From Epichloe hybrida (Eukaryota > Ascomycota > Sordariomycetes > Hypocreales > Clavicipitaceae), in assembly GCA_019022495.1 (NCBI GenBank), contig JAFEKR010000036.1:186001-250000 (forward strand): 64,000 bases of DNA, written 5' to 3'. Within the stretch, counting starts at the first letter, position 1, and every line of letters starts with the position of its first letter. Below are positions 48,553-59,875 of this stretch, piece by piece. The position numbers and the translations under genes were made by a program. The notes beneath the pieces are model-generated. The model made no database searches and was not told the DNA's origin. It saw only the letters and a list, made by a program, of their open reading frames with translations.

Positions 48553-50180
48553 CTACTTGTACATGTAACAGTATGGTCCGTCGACTGTAGACATGGAGTC
48601 GCCAACTCTGGCCATACCACCGGCGTATACCATATCCATCCACGTGTCGACAGTCACTTCAGAACTTGGAGGGACTGCGGGGGGAAAAGAAGAATTGTTA
48701 ACTGAACAAACATGATCATGTAGAGGGGAAAAAAAAGGGGGGGGTGGGGGGGTGCAGTCAACAACTTACGATTTGCGAATGTGCTGGTTCCGTAAAGCGC
48801 ATCTTTTCTTCCTGCCCAGTCCTGTGCCTGCCAGATGGACCAGAGTCGATCAATCTGGGCATGTATGAAGTAAAAAGCACAGTCACTGGGAGAAGTGAAG
48901 AAGTCAAAGACATCACCGCCAATGGCGGCATGCATGCCAGCGTGAATGCCCCCTTCGAGAAGCGGGCGGAACTGATCCATGGTTGGGGTCTGCAGCAGAC
49001 TGAGCACACTGTCCCAGTTCAGCTTCTTCTCGGAGATGGAGGGTGTGAAGCTGCGCCTCAGACATCGCGGGTTGTACTGCTCTCCGAAAGTGTCGCCGGG
49101 AGTGGGTGGTGATCCGGGCATAACTGGCCCGAGTGACGCGTTGAAGGACACGAAGGGGCCCGTGGTCATGCAGCCGCCTCCCGTGCCTGCGGGCATGGTG
49201 AACGAAAAGGGCCGAGGTAGGCCTGGAACTGACACGTTTCCTGGGTTTCTCGTTCACGTTCACGCCGTTCCCGCCCAGGCTCGTGGGTGATCCATCAAAG
49301 AGGGGAGAGGACAGCTGATCATCAGACCAACGGGCCAAGTCCCTGACCAACAACCAACACGGTAGTCTAGTCAGCAGCCAGGTTTTCCGTGTTGTGTCCG
49401 AGCGAGAACGAGGAAGGGGGAGGAGGGGACATGAGAACATGAGCCAACGTTACGTACCAGTAGGGATGATATCCTTTGTAACCGCACTCTTCACGAAGAC
49501 TTTTCTCGAATTGGAAAACAAGGTTTCGGTGCCACGGCAAAAGAAAACCCTGGCCATGAATGAAAACCACGTGTTAGCGATGAAGAGTCCCCCACATGAC
49601 ATTGTATATGTGTATTTTCATATGCAACATCTGTTTTGTTCGTTTGGCGTCACATGAAAACATTGGGCAACCGCGATTCCATACCGATCCATGCACGTGC
49701 AGGGTTTGATTGATGTGGGTGTAGGTGAAATCGTCCATGCGATTCCGATTGCCCGGCGATCTTGCAGGATCCGCTAGGCTCGGCTTGCTATGCAGACACT
49801 TCATGGCCCGTATGTAGTCCAGACGCTCGTCGGTAGAGAGCTTGTGCCTGCCGCCCTCCAGAGGGTCAGCAAAGTCCTGGCTGGCTGGCAGTGGCTGGCC
49901 AGCATCTTTTGCGAATCAACATCTGCGAACAAGAGCTGCCGTGAGGCTTACCAAGAGCGCCGGATGGCGATATGCCCCGTTTGCAGTTGCAGTCGTCCCG
50001 GTTTGCCTCTGCCACCTTCTTCATACTATGTCTGTACTTGGTCTCGTAGTGTTTGAAGGCTGCCGGTGGCTTGATTCCTCCCTTTCCCTTTTTGACAGCG
50101 TGGCCATGTCGAGGTGCTACTAGGGGAGAACCGAAAGACAGGGGGAGGAGAAGGAAGAGAATCCATTTGTTGCTCAGCAT
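48553..50180 (-). CDS. Secreted fungal tyrosinase with apparent 1-nt frameshift
   Basis: Minus strand, five exons: 50180-49952, 49905-49685, 49549-49458, 49342-48770, 48674-48553, with GT-AG introns of 46, 135, 115 and 95 nt; about 411 codons. Signal peptide MLSNKWILFLLLPLSFGS. CuA: DDFTYTHINQTLHVHG, then across an intron GFLLPWHR; then CGYKGYHPYWD. CuB: HAGMHAAIGGD...SPSD...FIHAQIDRLW. C-terminus MSTVDGPYCYMYK. Phenol oxidase type-3 copper enzyme, melanin or phenol oxidation. Oddities: within exon 4 the frame of SLGGNG and that of VPGLPRPF...TGGGC are offset by one base at about 49240-49260, and the first His of the usual HH pair is Ile. A 49-nt intron (49185-49233 region, GTGTCA donor) could bypass the shift but would remove conserved residues. 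Confidence 0.85.
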
Positions 50181-51317
50181 GGTGCCAAGTCCAAGAATAG
50201 GGGCAAGTCTTTTCCAAGACGTCTGGTTCGGATTCACACGAAACCCTTTTTTTGTCTCTCGGGGTTCGCGAATGGGCTTCAGCTGGTGAGTGACAAAAGA
50301 ACGGACAACTTGCGGTTTGTTTTGCCAGGGCATGGCATGGCGAACTCGCTCTAAATAAGCAGTTTCTGCCCCTGGTATTATTGAGCCCAATCTGCCATGC
50401 CAAACTAAAAAAATAACTCTTCCTTTTATTACAAAGTGTTCCTCCTATTACAGCGTTTATTCCGACTAAGCGGCGCGTTGTCACTTGGATAGCAAGCTAT
50501 AACAATAAATCGTACTAATAAGCAAAGACAAGATTTGCAGCTATAAATAAATACATTATGCCACCTGTTAAATAAGCATGATATTCATCGCGTTGCGCGG
50601 CTAAGATGGATTCGTTTTTTATATATTTTCCTACGGAGTAGTCCGTATGTTCATCGGACTGAAACATGATCGAAAAGGCCAATCGACTCTTCATATTTCG
50701 GCCGAACGTTGCCTCTCGGAGCTGCATCTTCCACACCTCCTCGGAGCTGTACCCACCACCAACTTGATAATAGGGCTACATCCCAATATCCCACGCCCTG
50801 CTATATAATCGAGCAACTCAACGCGCAGTACGGACGTACGGAGCAGTAAGATAACTCAAATGCGCAGTATTATGTAGTGGCCAACATGGGTCATCATCGT
50901 CCACGGTCCATCGGATCATCACGTCGTACAGAGATTCGAGCCGAGCCGAGCCGAGAACCGAGATCGCCGGCCAGCGAGGATGGCTTCGGTCGAGAGAGCA
51001 TTTTGGAGGCTGCCAAAGTCATGACTGCAGGAGTTCGACGTCATCACCAGATCGAGACGAGACGAGACATGTGTATATGTATATCCATACGCCACCTTGA
51101 CACGCGGGACATGTCTGTCTTGAAGCGAACACAGCATCATCCGACCTGCGAGAGAGCTCTTTTCGTTTGCTCATTGGAAAGTGTCGTGCGATGCATTTGC
51201 CAGGCTCGGTTCCTGGTCAAGTTTGCCCGACAAATTAGGTGTTGGAACAAGCATCATGTCAATTTACTGTACGCGATTTCCCTCGTGGGTTGATGACCGC
51301 GGCCAGCGTGGCTAGGT
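50181..51317. other. Intergenic region
   Basis: Tyrosinase promoter side. Several open frames on both strands (longest at 50877-51293 plus and 50026-50484 minus) show no secretion signal, domain or splice support. One TACGGAGTA at 50632-50640 and an acggacgtacggag run near 50831-50844. Nothing else seen. Confidence 0.5.
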
Positions 51318-51354
51318 CACGTGGCTGCCCGCGACCCCCTCTTCCTATATAAAT
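51318..51354 (+). promoter_or_regulatory. Promoter-like pair: CACGTG box and TATATAAAT
   Basis: CACGTG at about 51318-51323 and TATATAAAT at 51346-51354, as good a core promoter as that of the CAP gene. The first ATG after it (51394) opens only a 25-codon frame. The downstream sequence has a splice-donor-like CAG|GTGAGG near 51631. Confidence 0.4.
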
Positions 51355-52016
51355 CACGCACTACGATCCGGGGCATAATTCTTGTACAAGTGTATGCGCA
51401 ACTCGTTGCGGCGGCCGTTTCAGAACATCTCGGGACAATTTCGAGTCAACTTCCGCTGGGGTCATTTTTAGATCTGATCGAGACGGTTACTTCGGACAAT
51501 TTCCATCGAGTACATGTGGCTCTGCGAGGTGCCTTGGGAAGCAGAATTGTCATCGACTTCTGTTTGGACGACCGCTCATGGTCGTGCGATTGTCTGGTTC
51601 GCATCATCATGGCCATTGCCCTGCATCATTCAGGTGAGGTCCAGACGAGGTTTTGTGACGGCTTGTGGACCAACAAAAAAAAAGAATCCAACCAAATGAA
51701 TATGCAAACCATCTGTACAGTTTGGAAAGGAGGCGGCCGAGGGGCCGTATACTGGTATTACAAACTGAACATTCCTCATCATCTTCAGCATAGCACCGAG
51801 CTTCTTATCCTCACCTGGGCAATGATTACAGCTTTCTCTATTCGGAACTTGTATGACCATTCTAACAGCGATCCGCCTGAAAGACCAGTTCGAAGAGCCA
51901 TTGATGTTGATTCCCAGCTCGTGTGTCAATTTTCTCACTGGCGGGGCATCGCTGGCAATCTCGATGTCTTCCCAAATCAGATGCATTGGCCACAACCAAT
52001 GAACGTAAAAGATTGA
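51321..52016 (+). CDS. Unrecognised open frame, 231 codons
   Basis: Longest plus-strand frame in this part. It begins with GTG rather than ATG and starts inside the promoter-like element, so its N-terminal part is unlikely to be translated as such. It has no signal peptide, membrane span or motif I know; composition is unremarkable. A 158-codon minus-strand frame overlaps it. Frames this long also occur by chance in this low-stop DNA. Probably not a gene as drawn; a non-coding or multi-exon transcript from the promoter at 51346 is possible. Confidence 0.15.
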   Translation: MAARDPLFLYKSRTTIRGIILVQVYAQLVAAAVSEHLGTISSQLPLGSFLDLIETVTSDNFHRVHVALRGALGSRIVIDFCLDDRSWSCDCLVRIIMAIALHHSGEVQTRFCDGLWTNKKKESNQMNMQTICTVWKGGGRGAVYWYYKLNIPHHLQHSTELLILTWAMITAFSIRNLYDHSNSDPPERPVRRAIDVDSQLVCQFSHWRGIAGNLDVFPNQMHWPQPMNVKD

Positions 52017-53753
52017 GAAGAAAAAAAAGGAATTTCCAGTCCCGCAAAGACCACAGGTGAAATCAAATCCTAGGGATGAGTTGCTTTCGTGTGCGCTGTT
52101 TGGCACGGGCCTACCCTATATGAGAAATCGTCAACGCAACTGGAGCTGATCAATATGCCATGTGCTCTGTATTATGGGGGGCAGGCAATGAGTCGCGCTC
52201 ATCTCTTGAAAATCACGCAAAACTCGCCAGCCCCCCTCAATAGTGTTTTTTTATGGGCTACTCCGCTGTAGCACGTATATCACTCTATAGCATAAGTATG
52301 ATATATCACCATGTGGACTTTGCAAAGAAAAAATTTGTTTCTGATCGTGAACCGCATTCGCTTACCACAATGATGCTATACCCTCGAGGCAGGGATGAGT
52401 GTTTGAATGGGGATTGAATGTCGAACGTGAGCATTGCGAAACTCGACGGGTCCGCTACAGACATGTTCCTACTCCGTACAGATAAAAAGCTTTTTTCAGG
52501 CTACATACAGTAATACGGGGGTGTCAGGGGTGTCAGGCGGTTGTGCAGGTGCCAGCGAGCATATACAACAATGTTAACCATTCGTATTCGTGCTGCAAAG
52601 ACACTCGGACTGTAAGACCGGGGATAGCCTTTGCATATCGTGCTGGCTGGGGGTTTCTTATTTAAGCATGCACGTATCTCGTACTCCGTTTCATCTTTAC
52701 GCGGCAGGCGACGTCGGACAAGCGGCACTGTCCGCGCGAGCTGCCAATCTCGGCCTCCTCGTTCTTCATGTTTCGCCACCTGAGAGGCTGAGATCGACCT
52801 CCAGCTTCCTTCCAGGCCGCCAGTTGCGGCCGCTGTTTCAAACAAACCCGCACCGACGCTGCGGAACATCAAGGCCCAATCCACCGACCGGCATTCGACC
52901 CCTCCTTGAGAGACCGTGGCGGTTCATGGACTTTTCATGCGAAACTGCCTGATGATGCTTCTCGTTTTGTGAATCTCTTTGCATCGAGTTCTCTTTTCTG
53001 CTGGGCCGGGCCGGGCATTGGCTCGTGACATTGTGTGCTACATGCATCTCACATCCCCTCCTGAAACAACTTCCAAGGGCAGACCCGCCCCGGCTATGTG
53101 TGATGTATGAGGAAGCCGAACAACGGGTGAACAAGTAATAACAGCGCAGATGGTGGGTGACCTTTTCCGGCTCCACGGTGAGGACTTTGTTGGTTGCACA
53201 CATAACATGTCGCGGGTATGTTTTCCACTTGCGGCAGGCTGCCGCTGCTGTGACCGGTTTCCCAGCTTCTTCGGAATATATCCTTCAGCCTAACCTCATG
53301 GTTACGCACGATCGATAATTTAGCATCTGACAAGATTTGTGATTGGAGGGAAATGAAAATGGACGGTACGCCTCTTGAAGAGTTCTCGCCGTCTCCCGAG
53401 TCTATGGTTGCAAAACCATTCGTGGTAGTCCGTATATCGCGCGCACCAAGTCATGGCGATGGACGAGGCCTCGCCCGCGGCCGGCCACGGTGGAAGAAGC
53501 ATGTGGGCGCAGCAATTCTTGTGCCAAAACCCCAGTTGATATTTTTGCCCTGTATTAATGAATTAAGCGCCAGAGGTGACAATCCGAGATGTGGGGAGTC
53601 GCATTTCGACCAACTGATGATCTACATGTACGGAGTACACAGCTCGGCTTGCTCCTTCCTAAACAGGGCCGGACGAGGAGATCCGAGTGGCACGAGTGGC
53701 ACGAGGCGTCGTGGAGCGAGTGCATTTTGAAACGATGTGCGTGGCGTTGAAGG
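52017..53753. other. Long intergenic region without recognised gene
   Basis: Balanced, non-repetitive DNA. Open frames up to 127 codons on both strands overlap one another and have no recognisable features. One TACGGAGTA at 53629-53637. No RNA gene recognised. Confidence 0.45.
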
Positions 53754-53891
53754 ATCTCCTTGAGCGTGTTAGAGCTTGTGGAGTCACGTTAGCTAGGGGT
53801 CTGTATGTATCCAATTAGATAAAAGTAAACAAGAGATACATACAGACCCTAGTTAACGTGACTCCACAAGCTGTAACACGCTCAAGGAGAT
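53754..53891. repeat. 138-bp near-perfect hairpin (58-bp arms), MITE or small-RNA precursor
   Basis: Left arm 53754-53811 and right arm 53835-53891 are complementary at all but three places (two transversion/transition mismatches and one extra G), with a 23-nt AT-rich loop. AAGG lies on both sides (53750-53753 and 53892-53895), which may be a 4-bp target duplication. No coding capacity. No second copy in the window. Confidence 0.88.
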
Positions 53892-53895
53892 AAGG

Positions 53896-55600
53896 AGACG
53901 GGACAGGGCAAAGAAACACCAGTGCACAGTGCAGGCAGGGCAGAGCCCGCCACACGACGTAAATGGGCACGAGTGTCATCCCCCTGGTGCGTGTGATTGG
54001 TCAGCGGTCATGATGGCATTTCTGTCCCCGTGTCTCAATTATACCGTCCGTCTGCATCCCTACGGACGTACACAGAGGGACTTGAATTTTCTCAGATTTG
54101 AATTACGGCCAAAGAGGAAGCCGGCGTGCATGCAAAACCATGGGAGAGGAGAGATGAGGGCGGTTTCAGGGGCGCGTCACATCCACATCATCAGGTGCAT
54201 ACATAGCTTGTTTAGTGGGGGCCTGCGCAATCCGGCTTCGCGGTTGGTCGGCTTGATCGCGGACTGGGAAGGGGGGTACGGATTAGTTTAGATTAATGTG
54301 ATGAGGGAAAGCAGGAAGGGGCAGCAAAACTCTTTTGCAAAATGATACGGATTAATCCGTACACCCCGGACCAACCACCGCCCGATCGACAGCCTCGAGA
54401 CGTGGACCCTACACAAATATGCTCCGTAATGTATGTATATTATGATGATCCGAGGGTAATCCATGGCATTGCCACCAATCTTCATTCGTCATCTGCTCAA
54501 TTTTCCGTCCGAGATGGCGGGCACCTCACTTTTCGTCCCATCTACGGAGTACCCTTGATGAATTCTCTTCTCCGTAATCCTAGCATCTCATGAATTTTTG
54601 TAACCTGCGGGCGAGCCCGGTCATACGGTTGTATTGCTGATGTACGGATTACAAGGTGGAGGGAAACTCTTGCAGTTACAGGAAGCCACGACAAAGGGCG
54701 AGCAGGCATCGGACTCGGAGTGAGATCGATCAGATGGATGCGAAATTAAGGGAGATGGATGGGTCCAAGTTTTTGGAGGCAAGTGGAAATGAGGCCGATG
54801 GAAGTTTTTCAGCAATGTCGTTTGGGCTGGAGTCCATGCACGAGCGAAATCTGAGCCATGGTTGTTCTAGAAATTGGCACAGCTCCGTTTCCAGTATCTG
54901 TTCATTGCGCTCCTTGTTGGAGATCCAAGCGGAACAATAAAAAATAAGCGAGTAACCCATATTAATGACGAAAGAGCCCTGGTCTGCTGAACTCATGCTG
55001 TCCAGAGTGCCACTGCATTCACCCCCCACAACAGCGATCAAGCAGCGGGCCCCCGCGCGCCGAAGCGCCAGGGGCACAGCGGCTCCGTTGGCAACAACTT
55101 GGGATTGTCCCTGCAATCGAGCAAGTCCATCGGATGCATCTGGACAAGGGGGGAAGGGGTGGGGGCGACGATGATTCATCCAACATCCAATCTGCCTGAC
55201 TGTGCATTGTCGGGTGCACCTGTCATTGAGAATATGCTCATTTGTTTTCGAGTCTGTGTTGAATCGTTGAATCATTGTGCTAGGAGTCAGTCTGTTGATG
55301 GGTAGTGATGAGGCACAGGATGGCTTGTCAACAAAGACTGGCTGCTGAACAGGATTGAAAGTTGGCACCGATATGACTCAAGTAGCTCCAAGGCGGTGGC
55401 CGTGGGCAACCAAGTAGCCGCCATTCCCTTGGCACTTGGCACTCACGCGAGCCTCCAGCCTCCATCCATCATCCATGCCTGCATGCCATGCCTGCATGCC
55501 ATGGTGGCCGGGCACACCCTGGCCGGTTCCCACTGCTCACGTAAACCCGGGCCTCGAGCAAGCAGCTGGCTGCAGGTGCACGTACCGCAGATGGCACAAG
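53896..55600. other. Intergenic region without recognised gene
   Basis: Overlapping open frames (for example 54730-55368 minus, 212 codons) with biased but not family-like composition. An inverted ggattaatcc element near 54351-54360 and a TACGGAGTA at 54543-54551. I see no gene I can support. Confidence 0.45.
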
Positions 55601-55639
55601 TGGCAGGAAGGATCTCCATTCGTCCCTTCCTTATTTACA

Positions 55640-56100
55640 TCGGTCCGCCGCGCCGTCTTGAGTCTTGTGTCTCTTGTTGGTCCACACTCCTCATTTTATC
55701 ACTCTCCCTCTCCCAAAGCAAACGACCTGGATTGTCGAGCTGCCTTGACGGCATTGCTGCTTTTCTTTCCCAACTACACTCATTCGATCTTTCGATCTCG
55801 TCTTCGCAATCCGCCCCTTCGTGTGTCCTCCAACTGCACTTCACGCTCCTTGTGACCTTTCACTATTTTCGTTCTTCTAACGGGCTTATCACCCTTTCGC
55901 CGTTGTCTTTTCAAGGTCCCTCTGGTCGGGTATCCGTTTCACTGTCCCTCTCTGAAGTTCTCACTACTACCACCTCGTCCGTCTATCAACTCCCGAGTCG
56001 TGTTTGGCCGCCGTTCGACTTCGAAACGCCGAAATATCTGCCGGAAAACATACGACAACGAAGACCAACAGTAGTGTTACCCAGCTGGTTCCTGAAGCAG
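55640..56100 (+). promoter_or_regulatory. Pyrimidine-rich tract, possible distal promoter or leader
   Basis: About 450 bp strongly biased to C and T on the plus strand (tctccctctccc, cctttcgccgttgtctttt, ccctctctgaagttctc), as often found at transcription starts of well-expressed fungal genes. It precedes the CAP gene by about 0.8 kb. Followed by gtacgg and other splice-like signals, so a spliced 5' leader is possible. Open frames across it (242 codons at 55396; 268 codons at 56004-56810) show no recognisable protein. Confidence 0.35.
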
Positions 56101-56735
56101 ACAGACTTCACACCGCGATTTTGAAGAATTTCTTCATCCCCAGGTACGGCAAGGCTTTTGCATTTGAATACTCTTTCGCAAGTTTTGTATCGATGCAGAA
56201 TCTGCAACTACATACTCTACATAGAGAGCTGTTGGGTCGTCATTTTATGGATGTTACTCTATATAAGAACCAGACATCGGAGCTTCGCGCACAACTTTCT
56301 GGGACCGGACAAGTGATCGCCCGCAGAAAACAGCTGGCTGTCAAACATGATCCCGAATCTCTCGGACGAACTTGGTGGTGTGCAGAAACGTCCGAAAACA
56401 GCAAGTTTGGTTGTCAGGTCTCCAGTCACCGTGTCCAACCAAACTTGAATCCATTGTTTCGCCATGCATTCCCCATAAGGGTCGACATTCCCGAGCCCTC
56501 AACCCCCAGCCACCTCGGCTCCGCAATCCAGAGCTTCCAGCGCGCGACAAACAAGCAGTTGGTTTGCATGCATTGTCTGCTTCTGTGCTTCTGTGCGCGT
56601 GCACCTGCGAATGTTGCCGGGCGTCATCGTGGCTGCGTGACAGTTGCATTGAGAACCCTGTCTCATTGTTCTTCACCGGATGCTGTCGCTGAATGCGGGC
56701 AAGCCAACATACAACATAGTCTCTCTGGCTGTTTT

Positions 56736-56744
56736 TATATAAAT
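56736..56744 (+). promoter_or_regulatory. TATA box of CAP gene
   Basis: TATATAAAT 63 bp upstream of the ATG at 56807, followed by a pyrimidine-rich start region (gtctttcattctcag). Confidence 0.65.
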
Positions 56745-56806
56745 CGGATTGTCTTTCATTCTCAGCATGTTGCTAACTCGTATACAGGTCGTCAACGCTG
56801 TTCGAA

Positions 56807-57920
56807 ATGAAGGCATCATTGTTCCTTGTCGCCACCAGCGCCTTGCTGGCCTCGGCTGGTCCTCTGAGAAAGCGCGCGAAGGTCACGAATTGGGTTACCG
56901 AGTTTTACACTGTCACTGTCACTGATGACGGTAGCGCACCCACTCCTGCTGCCATCTTTGTCGAAGGTTCCAAGAACGCTCCTCCTCCAGCTGTCGTTGT
57001 GCCAGAGCTTCCTCCCAAAGTCGTCGTCAATGCCCCAGCTCCTACTCAGCCGCCGCCGCCGCCACCGCCACCTACTCCGAAACCCAAGGCTGAGGCCCCT
57101 GTGGCCGAGACCCCTGAGATCAAAGTCAAAGTTCCTGCAGTCAAGATTCCCGAGGTGAAGCCAGAGGCCCCTGTGGTCAAGACCCCGGAAGTCAAAGCTC
57201 CTGCAGTCAAGACTCTCGAGGTGAGGCCAGAGGCCCCCAAAAAATCTCAAGCTCCTGCACCTCCCGCCACCAACGACCTGAACAATTATCAGAAGACTGT
57301 GATTGAAAAACACGACCTCATTCGTCAGAACCACCGTGTCGCCGGCCTGCAGTGGGACGATACCCTTGCCCAGTACGCTGCCAACACGGCCAATGGCTGC
57401 GTCTTTGAGCACGACATGTAAGTTCTATTGGGCACAATGAGTGGGAATCTACAGATAATTATGACATGTGCTGATTCTTCGATTAGGAAGCAGGGCAGCG
57501 GTGGGTATGGTCAGAATCTTGCTAGTCAGGGCTCCAGCGGCGACATCGACAATTTGAAGGACAAGTCAGTAGCCCAAGCTATCATTAACCAATGGTACAA
57601 CAGCGAAATCAAGAACTACAATTCCTACGGCATGGCCAACCCCAACGTTCCCCTTGGCAAAGTTGGCCACTTTACTCAATCTGTTTGGAAGAGTACTAAG
57701 AAAGTTGGCTGTGCCACTGTCAAGTGCCCCGCCGGCAGCATATTCGGCATGCCTTCTTGGTACACCGTCTGCAACTACCAGCCTGCTGGTAAGAGTTCTC
57801 CGATCACCCAAAGTCTTCAACTTCGCACCATGTACTGATATGTCGTGCACAGGCAACTTTGCTGGCGAGTATGGTAATAACGTTCTTCAGCCCCTTGGCT
57901 TGAGCATTCCCGTCGTGTAA
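56807..57920 (+). CDS. CAP-superfamily (PR-1-like, SCP/TAPS) secreted protein
   Basis: Three exons: 56807-57417, 57487-57788, 57853-57920; introns of 69 and 64 nt; 326 residues. Signal peptide 1-18 (ending ASAG) followed by a KEX-type RKR at about 22-24. Residues 60-160 are a Pro-rich linker with a polyproline run and repeats of the type PEVKxEAPVVKTPEVKAPAV. The CAP domain fills the C-terminal half: HDLIRQNHRVAGLQWDDTLA, GHFTQSVWKSTKKVGCA (CAP1) and WYTVCNYQPAGN (CAP2), end NVLQPL. The usual Glu of the GENLA block is Gln here (YGQNLA), so a classic cavity residue is changed. Fungal CAP proteins are secreted, some bind sterols or act in virulence. Likely role: extracellular; substrate unknown. 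Confidence 0.92.
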
Positions 57921-59870
57921 GGGACCTTGTAAAGCCCCAGACACGTCCCAACAGATGTTTTACGACCATCTCATCTGCTAGCTGAACGCCATGAACGCAC
58001 GACATGCCGTGAACACTTTTTGACGAATCAAAGACATCTCTAAACATGCAAGTTGACAGAATGTGGAGATGGAGTTCACATGTCAAAAATTCAATCATGG
58101 CTGACGCCGGGATTATATGGGGAGCTCGCAGCAGACATCATGAATTTCGCTTCTTACCTGTACGTTATGCCACACGGTATATAACGATCCTGGTCTTTAT
58201 TTTTTTTCATTGGACTAGGATCTTTTTTCATTTCACTTCTCTTCTTTGAACCCCTCTTTTGAAAAAAAAAAACTCGGTTTGTGTGGCTTCGGATACGAAA
58301 TCTACTTCTCCAACATATATAGCATGTGCTTGGCGCCATCACGATGATGCATTACGGAATATCGGGCATACGTGCGGAAGTCACGGCGGGATGAGAAGGA
58401 GAGGAATTATAGGAACTGTAGTGCGCTGGATTTTTTCGCCTGTTCCGGCTCTCCTCCTTATCTAGCAAAGATATTACTTTACACAATCGTATGGTCCTCG
58501 CCAATAGCATGCCCCACCTGTGCTGTGCAACCTGACAGGCTCACTATTTGTCTATGCGACTGAAGGCTCGGACACGACTCGAAACGTCTAGTCGATTGCG
58601 TGATGAGTTGGTGCACTAGTCATGTCAAATATGCAGAGTAGAGATATGTACGGACTAATATAATCTGCATACATCAACAGCAATTGCCCGCACGCCATAT
58701 TTCCCAATTCAACTACCACATTATCACTCCTCGCCCAGCCAAATGAAGATTGACAAACCTTGTGCTTCATGCAGTACCTAATGACGTGTACAGTGGGTCC
58801 CAGTAATTCCGAAGCAGCAGCGACGCGACCACGTATTGCGCGTACCTAGTGTAAATATTTAGACCCGGGATTTCTCCACTAATTCAAGTTCAATTCAACT
58901 TTTATTATAGACAGTGAGTACCTTGATGAATTCTCCATGAGTAAGTACAACTAATCCTTGGTATTACTCCGTACTACTTACCCATTCTGCGCGCCGCAGC
59001 CCGACTTCACGACGGCGCGCTTGAAGACGGCGCGTCCCCCCCCCCCCCAACGACGTTCCCACCGTGTACTCCGTGCCGGCCCATTCACCCGAACTCGAGT
59101 CTTTGGGCCCCGCGTGCAACGGGTTGATGGTGGTGGGCATCCATTTCGGAGGCCATTCCGTACTCCGTACCTCGCGGGAGGAGGTCGATGACGGACTGGG
59201 GCTATCAGATAGATGGTCGTGGTTCTTTCCACGGCAGAAAACAGGGGGGGGGGTTTGTAATCCGTAGATGGAAGCCGGACGGAGAAATGATGCGAGGTTG
59301 GCGTGCCAAGACAGCGGGGAGCATGCTGGTGGCACGCGAGCAGGGGTGGTAATGCATATATGCAGAATCTTATTACGGAGTATATTGGGTCAAGATGCGA
59401 CATATATATATAAAAGGTTAGGTTCTTTGCCTAGGAATGAGACTTGAACCGATCATGCGACCCAATGCAGTAATACAACATGCACAAATGCAAAAATGCA
59501 ACACAGTTCTTATCCAAATTGGCGCCCGCAAAACAAAACATTTTGCCGACCGACATGGTGGTTCCCAGACTCCGATAACTCCTCGCTCCAATCCCGAAAT
59601 AACTCCGTGCGCCAACAGTCTCGCTCGCAGTCGTGGAGTAGGAAGATGGCCCATATATGCAAAAGAGGCCGACTGATTTAGATATAAAAATGAGTCACGT
59701 GAAGAATATATGATTACACACGTTGGTTTTTGATCATCAATTGGGGAGCAGAATGTAAAAGAAGCATTGCTCGGTCCGCGGTGCGTTGAAGTTAGGTGAC
59801 ACGATGGGCACTGTAAACGTTAGTGACATGTAGCGGAAACCAAAGAACAAGAGTGGAGGGGGAAAATATA
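57921..59870. other. Intergenic region between CAP and DUF3237 genes
   Basis: No recognisable gene. Contains TACTCCGTA/TACGGAGTA at 58965-58973, 59161-59169 and 59374-59382, a C11 run near 59040 and a G9-10 run near 59245. A tRNA-like B-box complement (gagacttgaacc, 59430-59450) lacks the rest of a tRNA fold. Open frames up to 141 codons look like chance. Confidence 0.5.
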
Positions 59871-59875
59871 TAGAC

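Noticed and set aside
49185..49235. 49-nt intron to explain the tyrosinase frameshift
   Set aside because: It would restore frame, but removes a stretch (VPGLPRPF...PAGTGGG) that matches the family, has a weak GTGTCA donor and no clear branch site; kept only as an alternative.
54730..55368. 212-codon minus-strand frame
   Set aside because: No recognisable motif, overlaps other frames of similar length; this DNA is poor in stop codons so long chance frames are common.
56004..56810. 268-codon frame ending at the CAP start codon
   Set aside because: No ATG at its start, crosses the CAP TATA box and shows no family features; it is leader and promoter DNA.
59040..59255. C11 and G9-10 homopolymers as G-quadruplex or regulatory sites
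   Set aside because: Single homopolymer runs; no spaced G-tracts on one strand to support a quadruplex.
59430..59455. tRNA-like B-box complement (gagacttgaacc)
   Set aside because: The T-arm pairs only partly and no acceptor stem, anticodon arm or D arm can be placed around it on the minus strand; treated as chance or an old SINE trace.
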